Shown here piece after piece: positions 24,875 through 32,867 of a stretch of 55,577 bases of DNA; position 1 is the stretch's first letter, and the number at the start of each line of letters is the position of its first letter. The translations under genes were made by a program, and so were the position numbers. A model generated the notes under the pieces. The model worked only from the letters and a program-made list of their open reading frames with translations. It did not search any database and had not been told where the DNA came from. Location of the stretch: the NCBI GenBank assembly GCA_023400405.1, contig JAEXFD010000060.1:1-55577 (forward strand), in the 5' to 3' direction. This stretch comes from Pseudomonadota bacterium. Lineage in GTDB: Bacteria > Pseudomonadota > Alphaproteobacteria > Sphingomonadales > Sphingomonadaceae.

Positions 24875-25745
24875 ACTCGCCGATCCGCGCTATCGCGAGA
24901 TCGATCGTTGGCCGACCGAGACTGCGGTCGATGCCATGCTCGAGGCGCAGCTTGCCGCCATCGCGGCGCTGAAGAGCCAGACCGGCACGATCGCCGCGGC
25001 GATCGATGCGGCGGCCGAGCGGCTGCGCGGCGGCGGGCGGCTGGCCTATGCCGGCGCGGGCACGTCGGGCCGGATCGGCGTGCAGGACGGCGTCGAGCTC
25101 ACCCCGACCTTCAATTGGCCGAGCGAGCGGCTGGTGTTCCTGCTCGCCGGCGGCACCGCGGCCCTGCTCAAGACCCAGGAAGGCGCCGAGGACGATCGCG
25201 AGGCGGCGCGGGCTGCGGTCGCGGCGGAGGCGCTGGGCCCGGACGACGTGCTGATCGGCGTGGCGGCGAGCGGGCGGACGCCGTTCGTGATCGCCGCACT
25301 CGAGTCGGCGCGGGCGGCGGGGGCGCTGACAATTGCCCTTGCCAACAATCCTGGCGCGCCGGTGCTTGATGCCGCGGAGCATGCGATCCTGGCCGATACC
25401 GGCAGCGAAGTCGTCGCCGGATCGACGCGGATGAAGGCGGGCACCGCGCAGAAGGTGACGCTCAACCTGATCTCGACCGGGATCATGCTGCGCCTCGGCC
25501 TGGTCCATCACGGGCTGATGGTGAACATGCAGGTTTCGAACGCCAAGCTGCACGGGCGCGCGGTGCGGATGGTCGCGCGGCTGGCGGGCACCGATGAGGA
25601 TCGCGCCGAAGCGGCGCTGGCGGCGGCGGGGCGCGACATCAAGCGCGCGGTGCTGGTCGCGCGCGGGCTGTCGGCGGACGAGGCGGCGGCGCGGCTGGCG
25701 GCGGCGCAGGGCAGCCTGGGCGCGGCGCTGGACACGCTGGCATGA
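24864..25745 (+). CDS. murQ: N-acetylmuramic acid 6-phosphate etherase
   Basis: 293 residues with a SIS domain. Cleaves the lactyl ether of MurNAc-6-phosphate to give GlcNAc-6-phosphate. Motifs: LAYAGAGTSGRIGVQDGVE, FNWPSERLVFLLAGG, EDDREAA, the SIS segment DDVLIGVAASGRTPFV, and VVAGSTRMKAGTAQKVTLN. Full length for the family. Middle gene of the operon: its product is the substrate of NagA next door. Overlaps nagA by ATGA. Confidence 0.96.
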   Translation: MPTELADPRYREIDRWPTETAVDAMLEAQLAAIAALKSQTGTIAAAIDAAAERLRGGGRLAYAGAGTSGRIGVQDGVELTPTFNWPSERLVFLLAGGTAALLKTQEGAEDDREAARAAVAAEALGPDDVLIGVAASGRTPFVIAALESARAAGALTIALANNPGAPVLDAAEHAILADTGSEVVAGSTRMKAGTAQKVTLNLISTGIMLRLGLVHHGLMVNMQVSNAKLHGRAVRMVARLAGTDEDRAEAALAAAGRDIKRAVLVARGLSADEAAARLAAAQGSLGAALDTLA

Positions 25746-26896
25746 ACGCCGCGGCGCGGCTTGCCACGCGGACCCAGGCGCTCGCCAATGGCCGGGTGCT
25801 GACGCCCGAAGGGTTCCGCGAGGATTGCTGCGTGGTGCTCAGCGGCGACACGATCGCGGCGATCGAGGCTGCACCGCCGGCCGATGCCGATGTGATCGAC
25901 CTGAACGGTGGGACGCTGCTGCCGGGCTTCATCGACGTCCAGGTGAATGGCGGTGGCGGACGCCTGTTCAACGACGATCCCAGCGTCGAGACGATCCGCA
26001 CGATCGCCGAGACGCACCGGCGCTTCGGCACTACCGGGCTGCTGCCGACGCTGATCAGCGACGATCTCTCCGTGGTCGAGGCCGCGATCCGCGCGATCGA
26101 CGCGGCGATCGAAGCGGGCGTGCCCGGCGTGCTCGGCATCCATATCGAGGGGCCGTTCCTCAGCCAGGCGCGACGCGGCATCCATTCCGAGGGCAAGATC
26201 CGCCCGCTCGAGGACCGGTTCCTGGCGCTGCTCGAATCGGGTCGCTTCGGCCGGACGCTGGTGACGCTCGCGCCCGAAGCGGCGACGCCCGAGCAGATCC
26301 GCCGGCTTACGCGGGCCGGCGTGATCGTGGCGGCCGGCCATTCGGACGCGCCCTATGAGACGGTGCGCGCGGCGATCGAGGCCGGGCTGAGCGGCTTTAC
26401 CCATATCTTCAATGCGATGTCGCAGCTGACGGCGCGCGCGCCCGGCATGGTCGGCGCGGCATTGGACAGCGACGCCTATGCCGGGATCATCGCCGACGGC
26501 TACCACCTCCACCCGGCGACGCTGCGCATCGCGCTGCATGCCAAGGGGCCGGAGCGGCTGATGCTGGTCACCGATGCGATGCCGAGCGTGGGCAGCGCGG
26601 AGGAGAGCTTCCTGATCCACGGCCGCGCGATCCATCGCGAAGGCGACCGGCTGGTCGGGGCGGACGGGACGCTGGCGGGATCGACGCTGACCATGGCCGG
26701 GGCGGTGAAGGGCATGATGGCGCAGGCGGGCGTGTCGCTGGAAGAGGCGGCGCGGATGGCCTCGGCGACGCCGGCGGCGTTCCTGGGGCTGGGCGACCGG
26801 CTGGGCGCGATCGCGCCGGGCTACCGCGCGGACCTGGTGCTGGTGGACGCGGCGCTGGAGGTGCAAGCGAGCTGGATCGGCGGGGCGAGGCTCTGA
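25742..26896 (+). CDS. nagA: N-acetylglucosamine-6-phosphate deacetylase
   Basis: 384 residues, amidohydrolase fold. Removes acetate from GlcNAc-6-phosphate. Metal and substrate motifs: GFIDVQVNGGGG, GIHIEGPFLSQARRGIH, VAAGHSDAPYE, FTHIFNAMSQLTARAPG, and the catalytic Asp in LVTDAMPSVG. Third gene of the unit, coupled to murQ. Together the three genes convert imported or recycled amino sugars to glucosamine-6-phosphate, which the glmS/glmU genes at 40-44 kb could reuse. Confidence 0.96.
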   Translation: MNAAARLATRTQALANGRVLTPEGFREDCCVVLSGDTIAAIEAAPPADADVIDLNGGTLLPGFIDVQVNGGGGRLFNDDPSVETIRTIAETHRRFGTTGLLPTLISDDLSVVEAAIRAIDAAIEAGVPGVLGIHIEGPFLSQARRGIHSEGKIRPLEDRFLALLESGRFGRTLVTLAPEAATPEQIRRLTRAGVIVAAGHSDAPYETVRAAIEAGLSGFTHIFNAMSQLTARAPGMVGAALDSDAYAGIIADGYHLHPATLRIALHAKGPERLMLVTDAMPSVGSAEESFLIHGRAIHREGDRLVGADGTLAGSTLTMAGAVKGMMAQAGVSLEEAARMASATPAAFLGLGDRLGAIAPGYRADLVLVDAALEVQASWIGGARL

Positions 26897-26937
26897 CCCC
26901 CCATCCTGCTCCCCGGCAGGTGTTTAAGGGCGGCGGG

Positions 26938-27081
26938 TCAGGCCGGCTGCTCTTTCGGTTCGGGAGCGGGCTGCTCCGCCGGCGGGCGCGTGAACTCCAG
27001 CGGCACCATCGACCAGCCGTCGAACGCGAACGCGCGCGGCTGGCCCGCCGGCTGCGGCGTTTCGATCCCCTCTTCGTGCAT
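26938..27081 (-). CDS. 47-residue conserved-looking hypothetical protein
   Basis: Short ORF on the minus strand starting MHEEGIETPQPAGQPRAFAF, with a central FDGWSMVPLEFTRPP and a Pro/Glu-rich tail ending KEQPA. GAAGGA lies about 8 bases before the ATG. The Trp-containing core between two Pro-rich tails looks like a small linear motif protein. It converges with nagA and is divergent from cysD. Function unknown. Confidence 0.6.
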   Translation of the reverse strand: MHEEGIETPQPAGQPRAFAFDGWSMVPLEFTRPPAEQPAPEPKEQPA

Positions 27082-27243
27082 CCTCGGTCCTTCGGCCTGT
27101 TCTAGATCATGCACTTACCGCAATTCCGCGGCGCGAGGGAGTCGGCTCGTCGGGGATTGCGGGGTATCCGCCGCTAAACATTATCTAGATCGCGCGCACG
27201 CGCGGCGCTTCCTAAATCGCGCGCCATGCTGCATTTGGGGACC

Positions 27244-28173
27244 ATGGCGGAGAGACAGGCAAGCGACGTGCCGGGCGCGCGGCTGACGCATCTCCAGCGG
27301 CTTGAGGCCGAGAGCATCAATATCCTGCGCGAAGTCGTCGCCGAAGCCGAGCGGCCGGTGATGCTCTATTCGATCGGCAAGGACAGCGCAGTGATGCTGC
27401 ACCTCGCGCGCAAGGCCTTCTACCCCGCGCCGCCGCCCTTCCCGCTGCTCCATGTCGACACGACCTGGAAGTTCCGCGCGATGTACGAGCTGCGCGACAA
27501 GGCGGCGCGCGAAGCGAGGATGGAGCTGATCGTCCACAAGAATCCCGAGGCCGAGGCCCTGGGGATCAATCCCTTCGACCATGGCGGCCGCCATACCGAC
27601 CTGTGGAAGACCGAGGGGCTCAAGCAGGCGCTCGATCGCCATGGCTTCGATGCTGCGTTCGGCGGCGCGCGGCGCGACGAGGAGAAGAGCCGCGCCAAGG
27701 AGCGGGTATTCAGTTTTCGCACCGCGACGCATCGCTGGGACCCCAAGAACCAGCGCCCCGAGCTGTGGCACCTCTACAATGCCCGCAAGCACAAGGGCGA
27801 GAGCATCCGCGTCTTCCCGCTCTCAAACTGGACCGAGCTCGACATCTGGCAGTACGTCCTGGCCGAGGGGATCGAGATCGTGCCGCTCTATTTCGCCGCG
27901 CCGCGCCCGACGGTGGAACGCGACGGCATGATCCTGATGGTCGACGACGATCGCTTTCGGCTGCACCCCGGTGAAGTGCCGGTCGAGCGCTCGATCCGAT
28001 TCCGCACGCTCGGCTGCTATCCGCTCACCGGCGCGGTGGAAAGCCGGGCGGAGACGCTCGAGGCGGTGATCCAGGAGATGCTGCTGACCACCACCTCCGA
28101 ACGGCAGGGCCGCGCGATCGACCATGACCAGGCGGCGAGCATGGAGAAGAAGAAGCAGGAGGGGTATTTTTGA
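27244..28173 (+). CDS. cysD: Sulfate adenylyltransferase subunit 2
   Basis: 309 residues from ATG 27244 (GGGGA 5 bases upstream); an ATG at 27226 would add six residues. With CysN it makes adenosine 5'-phosphosulfate from sulfate and ATP. PP-loop VMLYSIGKDSAVMLHLARKA, then FGGARRDEEKSRAKER and the conserved tail GRAIDHDQAASMEKKKQEG. First gene of the cysD-cysNC-cysQ unit; a palindromic repeat lies between it and cysNC. Confidence 0.97.
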   Translation: MAERQASDVPGARLTHLQRLEAESINILREVVAEAERPVMLYSIGKDSAVMLHLARKAFYPAPPPFPLLHVDTTWKFRAMYELRDKAAREARMELIVHKNPEAEALGINPFDHGGRHTDLWKTEGLKQALDRHGFDAAFGGARRDEEKSRAKERVFSFRTATHRWDPKNQRPELWHLYNARKHKGESIRVFPLSNWTELDIWQYVLAEGIEIVPLYFAAPRPTVERDGMILMVDDDRFRLHPGEVPVERSIRFRTLGCYPLTGAVESRAETLEAVIQEMLLTTTSERQGRAIDHDQAASMEKKKQEGYF

Positions 28174-28189
28174 TGGGGGCGCTTCTGCA

Positions 28190-28360
28190 CCGCGCTCCCT
28201 CCCCCCTTGCGGGGGAGGGCCGGGGAGAGGGGATCGGCCGGACGGGCTCGATGCCCGTTCGGGCGAGGGGGCGAGCGCCGGCCGCGCGTCTTCGCGCGCG
28301 CCCTCTCCCTCCCACCGCTGCGCGGCGGGCCCCTCCCTCCCCCGGAACGGGGGAGGGATA
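28190..28360. repeat. Palindromic repeats in the cysD-cysNC gap
   Basis: CCCTCCCCCCTTGCGGGGGAG near 28197 and CCCTCCCCCGGAACGGGGGAGG near 28335 are GC hairpins of the same family as 10622-10768. A ~190-base gap in an otherwise tight operon is filled by them. They may tune mRNA stability between cysD and cysNC; the last GGGGGAGGG also lies within 20 bases of the cysNC start. Confidence 0.7.
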
Positions 28361-28366
28361 AAGAAG

Positions 28367-30280
28367 ATGACCGCCTATCGCCCCGACGCGCTGATCGCGT
28401 CCGACATCTCGGCTTATCTCGCCCAGCACCAGAACAAGTCGCTGCTGCGCTTCATCACCTGCGGCAGCGTCGACGACGGCAAATCCACGCTGATCGGGCG
28501 GCTGCTCTACGATTCGAAGATGATCTTCGAGGACCAGCTCGCCGCGCTCGAAGCGGATAGCCGGCGCATGGGCACCCAGGGCCAGGCGATCGACTTCGCT
28601 CTGCTCGTCGACGGGCTCGCCGCCGAGCGCGAGCAGGGCATCACCATCGACGTCGCCTATCGCTTCTTCGCCACCGAGAAGCGCAAGTTCATCGTCGCGG
28701 ATACGCCCGGGCACGAACAGTACACCCGCAACATGGTGACCGGCGCCTCGACCGCCGATCTCGCCGTGATCCTGATCGATGCGCGCAAGGGCGTGCTCAC
28801 CCAGACGCGGCGGCACTCCTATCTCTGCCACCTGCTCGGCATCCGCCATATCGTGCTGGCAGTGAACAAGATGGACCTGATCGGCTACGACCAGGCGGCC
28901 TATGACACGATCGTCGAGGAGTATCGCGGCTTTGCCGAGAGCATCGGCATTGCGGGCTTCACGCCGATCCCGATCTCGGGCTTCCAGGGCGACAACATCA
29001 CCGCGCCGAGCGCCAACATGCCCTGGTTCACGGGCCCCGCGATGCTGCCGCATCTGGAGAGCGTCGCGATCGATGCGGACGCCGATGCCGCCCGCGCCTT
29101 CCGCATGGCGGTGCAATGGGTCAACCGGCCCAATCTCGATTTCCGCGGCTTTGCCGGCACGATCGCGGCAGGCACGGTGAAGCCCGGCGACACGGTGCGC
29201 ATCCTGCCCTCCGGCCGCACCACGCGCATTGCCCGCATCGTCGCGTTCGGCGGGGACAGGGCCGAAGCCATAGCGGGCGAGAGCGTGACGCTGACGCTGG
29301 CGGACGAGATCGACTGTTCGCGCGGCGACATGATCGTCGGGGCCGATGCCCCGCCCGAAGTCGCCGACCAGTTCCAGGCGACGCTCGTCTGGATGGACCC
29401 GGCCGAGCTGCTGCCGGGCCGCGCCTATTGGCTCAAGCTCGGCACGCAGACGGTAAGCGCCACCGTCCAGCCGCCGCGCCATGCGGTCGACGTCAACACG
29501 CTTGCCGAATTGTCGGTGAAGACGCTCGGGCTCAACGATATCGGCGTCGCCGAAGTCTATACCGATCGCGGCATCGTCTTCGAACCCTATGCCGAGAGCA
29601 AGGAGCTGGGCGGCTTCATCCTGATCGACAAGGCGAGCAACGCGACCGTGGCGGCGGGCATGCTCAACTTCGCGCTGCGCCGCGCGCGCGACGTGCATTG
29701 GCAGGCGATCGAGATCAATCGCGAGGCGCATGCCCGGCAGAAGAACCAGGCGCCGCGGCTGCTGTGGTTCACCGGGCTTTCGGGATCGGGCAAGTCGACC
29801 ATCGCCAATCTGGTCGAGAAGCGGCTGCACGCGCTCGGCAAGCACAGCTTCCTGCTGGACGGCGACAATATCCGCCACGGGCTCAACCGCGACCTGGGCT
29901 TCACCGACGCCGATCGGATCGAGAATATCCGCCGCGTCGGCGAAGTCGCCAAGCTGATGACCGATGCCGGGCTGATCGTGCTCACCGCCTTTATCTCGCC
30001 CTTCCGTGCCGAGCGCGAGCTGGTGCGCGCGATGCTGCCCGAGGGCGAATTCTTCGAGATCTTCGTCGACACGCCGCTGGCGGTGGCGGAACAGCGCGAC
30101 GTGAAGGGACTCTACAAGAAGGCGCGCGCCGGGCTGATCGCCAATTTCACCGGCATCTCCAGCGCCTATGAGCCGCCGGAGAATCCGCAGATCCGCATCG
30201 ACACCACCCGCGAAAGCGCCGAAGCGGCCGCGGAGCGGATCGTGGAAGCGGTACTCGGCACCTGGAGTCCAGTGATTTGA
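28367..30280 (+). CDS. cysNC: Sulfate adenylyltransferase subunit 1 / APS kinase fusion
   Basis: 637 residues. The N-terminal GTPase (about 15-440) drives APS synthesis with CysD: P-loop GSVDDGKSTLIGRLLYDSK, switch DTPGHEQYTRNM and NKMD. The C-terminal APS kinase (about 460-637) phosphorylates APS to PAPS: GLSGSGKSTIANLVE, DGDNIRHGLNRDLGF and FISPFRAEREL. This fusion is common in alphaproteobacteria. Overlaps cysQ by 4 bases. Confidence 0.97.
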   Translation: MTAYRPDALIASDISAYLAQHQNKSLLRFITCGSVDDGKSTLIGRLLYDSKMIFEDQLAALEADSRRMGTQGQAIDFALLVDGLAAEREQGITIDVAYRFFATEKRKFIVADTPGHEQYTRNMVTGASTADLAVILIDARKGVLTQTRRHSYLCHLLGIRHIVLAVNKMDLIGYDQAAYDTIVEEYRGFAESIGIAGFTPIPISGFQGDNITAPSANMPWFTGPAMLPHLESVAIDADADAARAFRMAVQWVNRPNLDFRGFAGTIAAGTVKPGDTVRILPSGRTTRIARIVAFGGDRAEAIAGESVTLTLADEIDCSRGDMIVGADAPPEVADQFQATLVWMDPAELLPGRAYWLKLGTQTVSATVQPPRHAVDVNTLAELSVKTLGLNDIGVAEVYTDRGIVFEPYAESKELGGFILIDKASNATVAAGMLNFALRRARDVHWQAIEINREAHARQKNQAPRLLWFTGLSGSGKSTIANLVEKRLHALGKHSFLLDGDNIRHGLNRDLGFTDADRIENIRRVGEVAKLMTDAGLIVLTAFISPFRAERELVRAMLPEGEFFEIFVDTPLAVAEQRDVKGLYKKARAGLIANFTGISSAYEPPENPQIRIDTTRESAEAAAERIVEAVLGTWSPVI

Positions 30281-30999
30281 CCGACGCCGAACTCGCCCAT
30301 AACATCGCCGAAGAGGCCGGCGCACTGCTGCTGCGCATCCAGGACGAATGCGCCGGCGGCGATCGCGGCGACCGCGAAGCGAATGCGCTGATCCTCGCCG
30401 CGCTTGCGCTCGCCCGGCCGGACGATGCGATCCTCTCCGAGGAATCCGCCGACGACCTCGCCCGGCTGGACGCACGGCGCGTGTGGATCGTCGATCCGCT
30501 CGACGGCACCCGCGAATTCGCCGAGCGGCGCGAGGATTGGGCGGTGCATATCGGCCTGGCGATCGACGGCGTCGCGGCAGTGGGCGCGGTGGCGCTGCCG
30601 CGGCTCGGCTGCACGCTGACCAGCGACGCACCCCCTGCCCTGCCCGAAGGCGCGCTGCCGCCGCGGATGCTGGTGAGCCGAACGCGGGCGAGCGGGCTGT
30701 GCACCGACGTGGCGGCGCGGATCGGGGCGGTGCAGCTCGGCATGGGTTCGGCCGGTGCCAAGGCGATGGCAGTGGTGCGCGGCGAGGCGGAGATCTACCT
30801 CCATTCGGGCGGACAGCACCAATGGGACAATTGCGCGCCGGTGGCGGTGGCGCTCGCGGCGGGACTGCACGCGTCGCGGATCGACGGCAGCCCCATCGTC
30901 TACAACCAGCCCGGCACGAGCATTCCGGACCTGCTGATCTGCCGCAAGGAATGGGCGCCGATCGTGCTCGAAGCGGTGGCCGAATGCGGTCAGGCGTGA
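30277..30999 (+). CDS. cysQ: 3'(2'),5'-bisphosphate nucleotidase
   Basis: 240 residues of the inositol monophosphatase fold. Metal motifs: LSEESADD, WIVDPLDGTREFAERREDW and the C-terminal QHQWDNCAPVAVA. Removes PAP left from PAPS use, protecting sulfur assimilation. The start is TTG at 30277, overlapping the cysNC stop (TTGA), a tight coupling that decides the start. Third gene of the sulfate-activation unit. Confidence 0.93.
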   Translation: MTDAELAHNIAEEAGALLLRIQDECAGGDRGDREANALILAALALARPDDAILSEESADDLARLDARRVWIVDPLDGTREFAERREDWAVHIGLAIDGVAAVGAVALPRLGCTLTSDAPPALPEGALPPRMLVSRTRASGLCTDVAARIGAVQLGMGSAGAKAMAVVRGEAEIYLHSGGQHQWDNCAPVAVALAAGLHASRIDGSPIVYNQPGTSIPDLLICRKEWAPIVLEAVAECGQA

Positions 31000-31041
31000 C
31001 CGGTCGCCCGCCCGACAAGCCGGCGGCCCGAGCCTGATCCG

Positions 31042-31130
31042 TCGCCCCAGCGGGAGCTGGGGGCCTCCCGAGAAAAGCGCACCGATTGGCCTGTACCCGC
31101 TTCGTGAGATGCCAGCTTTCGCTGGCATGA
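31042..31130. repeat. REP-like palindromes (CCCCAGC and ATGCCAGC forms)
   Basis: GTCGCCCCAGCGGGAGCTGGG at about 31041-31061 and GATGCCAGCTTTCGCTGGCAT at 31108-31128 are two hairpins of one family, arranged as a pair. The second is nearly identical to copies at 32411 and 32836. They fill the gap after cysQ and may act as mRNA 3' stabilisers. Confidence 0.8.
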
Positions 31131-31149
31131 CGAAATAGGGGTGACTCCC

Positions 31150-31178
31150 CGCGACTCGCGGATTCACCGCGAGTCGCG
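31150..31178. other. 12-base-pair hairpin before the SET protein gene
   Basis: CGCGACTCGCGG and CCGCGAGTCGCG (31150-31161 and 31167-31178) form a perfect stem with loop ATTCA. It has no T-run, so it is not a normal terminator. It lies 51 bases before the likely TTG start of the next gene and could be an operator or mRNA structure. Confidence 0.55.
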
Positions 31179-31229
31179 CGTAGACGGCGAATCCTGAAGA
31201 TGGTAAATGTCCCGTTAGGGAGGGGCATT

Positions 31230-32378
31230 TTGGCCGTCGATTTCTGGTTCCTGCTGGCGATCGGACTGAGCTTCGCGGGCTATGCGACCTACGGGGTCGG
31301 CCTGCGGCGCGAGACCGTGCAGCCGAACCGCGCCTCCTGGCTGATCTGGAGCGCCGCGACCGCGCTCGAGGCGCTCACTTATGCCGCGGTGAACCCCGGC
31401 GCGCCGCAAGGATGGGTGTTCGCCGTGTCCGCCGTGGCGTGCATTGCGGTGACGCTCGGCATCTGGCGGCGATCGTCCTGGGCCCCGCCCTCGCCCACCG
31501 AGACCCTCTGCATCGCCGCCTGCCTTTCCGCACTGCTGCTCTGGCTGGCGTTCCGCGAGGCCTTTTGGGCGCACATGCTCGTCGTCGCGGCCGTGCCGGT
31601 GAGCTTCTGGCCGACCTGGCAGAGCGCCTGGGCGGATCGCAATCGCGAACGCTCGCCGGCCTGGGGCCTGTGGACCTTCGGCGACCTCGCCACGCTCCTG
31701 ATCGCGGTGCGCGGGCCGGAGCTCGGCGTGGCCGAACTCGCCTATGTCTTGGTCGAGCTGCTCTGCCATGCCAGCGTCTGGTTCCTGATCGGGCTGGCGA
31801 CGATCAACCCGCTGCGCTCGCTCGGCGTGCGGCGCGGCGGGTTGCTGTGGCTCGATCGCTATCGCCCGTCGAGCAACCTGTTCCGCGTCGGCGAGAACCA
31901 TCTCGGCAAGGCGGTTTATGCCGCCGCCCCGTTCGCCGAGGGCGACGTGCTGATCGAATTCACCGGCCGCCGCTTCCGTGCCGATCAGGTGCCCAGCCTG
32001 ATGCGCGGCCATGGCGACCGCTTCGTCCAGGTGACGCCCGATCATTATATGGGCCCTTCCGGCCGGATCGACGACCTGGTCAACCACAGCTGCGATCCCA
32101 ATGCCGGGCTGCGCTTCACCGATCGGGGCCTGTTCCTGGTCGCGGTGCGCGCGATCCGCCCGGGCGAGGAGATCGCCTGGGACTATTCGACGACGCTGAG
32201 GGAATCGAACTGGCACATGATCTGCCAGTGCCGCGCGCCCGATTGCCGGCGCGTGATCGGCAATTTCGATTCGCTCGACCCGGACCGGCAGGAATGGTTC
32301 CGGGCGCGGAACCTGGTGGCGCCCTATCTGCGGCGGAAGGACGACGTAGCGAAGCGCCGCGCCGGGGGACGGGGGTAG
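31230..32378 (+). CDS. Membrane protein with C-terminal SET methyltransferase domain
   Basis: 382 residues. The first ~200 form six or seven membrane helices, with PQ-loop-like NRASWLIW and AWGLWTFGDLATLL segments. The C-terminal part (about 205-345) is a SET domain: LIEFTGR, HYMGPSGRIDDLVNHSCDPN (NHSCDPN about 285-291), GEEIAWDYS, then a post-SET CQCRAPDC motif (C-x-C-x4-C), which binds zinc in eukaryotic lysine methyltransferases. It should methylate a lysine at the membrane, substrate unknown. The start is TTG at 31230, with AGGGAGGGG upstream; ATG 31200 has no clear ribosome site. Confidence 0.88.
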   Translation: MAVDFWFLLAIGLSFAGYATYGVGLRRETVQPNRASWLIWSAATALEALTYAAVNPGAPQGWVFAVSAVACIAVTLGIWRRSSWAPPSPTETLCIAACLSALLLWLAFREAFWAHMLVVAAVPVSFWPTWQSAWADRNRERSPAWGLWTFGDLATLLIAVRGPELGVAELAYVLVELLCHASVWFLIGLATINPLRSLGVRRGGLLWLDRYRPSSNLFRVGENHLGKAVYAAAPFAEGDVLIEFTGRRFRADQVPSLMRGHGDRFVQVTPDHYMGPSGRIDDLVNHSCDPNAGLRFTDRGLFLVAVRAIRPGEEIAWDYSTTLRESNWHMICQCRAPDCRRVIGNFDSLDPDRQEWFRARNLVAPYLRRKDDVAKRRAGGRG

Positions 32379-32410
32379 GCGCGCCTCCCAGAGGCTTGAG
32401 CGAACATCGG

Positions 32411-32487
32411 GAGATGCCAGCTTTCGCTGGCATGACGACTTTGGGCAAGCCCCCCAATCCGTCGCCCCAGCGAAAGCTGGGGCCTCT
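32411..32487. repeat. REP-like palindrome pair on one side of the GIY-YIG gene
   Basis: GAGATGCCAGCTTTCGCTGG (32411-32430, hairpin) and GTCGCCCCAGCGAAAGCTGG (32461-32480, hairpin). Same two forms as the pair at 31042-31130, in reverse order. Located 31 bases from the GIY-YIG stop codon. Confidence 0.85.
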
Positions 32488-32517
32488 GTCAGTTGAAGGA
32501 CAGATGGCGCCCGCGCT

Positions 32518-32808
32518 TCACCGGATATCGTCGAACAGGTCCCGCCAATCCGGATTGTGCTTCTCGATCAGCGCGATCTTCCAGTCGCGTTTCCAGGCCT
32601 TGAGCGCCTTCTCGCGCCGGATGGCGTCCTCGATCGTATCGTGCCGCTCGACGTGGACGAGCAGCTTGAGTCCATATTTGCGGCAAAAGGCCGAGCCCTT
32701 GTCGCTGCGATGCTGGTTCACCCGGAACGCCAGATCGGCGGTGACGCCGACATAGGGAATGCCGCGCGGCTTGTTGGTCATGATGTAGGTCCAGCCGCCG
32801 CGTTCCAT
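32518..32808 (-). CDS. Small GIY-YIG endonuclease-domain protein
   Basis: 96 residues. The GIY-YIG fold is shown by GWTYIMTNKPRGIPYVGVTAD (the Y-x(n)-YVG pair) and Arg in FRVNQHR. The conserved Glu lies in AIRREKALKAWKRDWKIALIE. This is the UvrC-N/YhbQ-like short class, often of unknown role. It is flanked on both sides by copies of the ATGCCAGC palindrome in the same orientation. No partner gene is adjacent. Confidence 0.9.
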   Translation of the reverse strand: MERGGWTYIMTNKPRGIPYVGVTADLAFRVNQHRSDKGSAFCRKYGLKLLVHVERHDTIEDAIRREKALKAWKRDWKIALIEKHNPDWRDLFDDIR

Positions 32809-32833
32809 GCCGCGAGCTTATGGGCTGGCTTTG

Positions 32834-32863
32834 AGAGATGCCAGCTTTCGCTGGCATGACGAT
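32834..32863. repeat. REP-like palindrome on the start side of the GIY-YIG gene
   Basis: GAGATGCCAGCTTTCGCTGG followed by CATGACG matches the copy at 32411 across about 25 bases. It lies between the GIY-YIG start (32808) and the stop of the histidine kinase gene. Confidence 0.85.
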
Positions 32864-32867
32864 TTGG

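Noticed and set aside
28025..31228. A 1067-codon open frame antisense to cysNC and cysQ
   Set aside because: GC-rich codon bias leaves long stop-free antisense frames. It is antisense to clearly recognised enzymes, is Arg/Pro/Ala-rich and shows no family motif.
32411..32487. Peptides of the form MPAKAGIS from the palindromes
   Set aside because: They are translations of the repeat itself, found at many sites, not genes.
31042..32863. CRISPR array
   Set aside because: Repeats are irregularly spaced, palindromic and in both orientations, with genes between; no cas genes.
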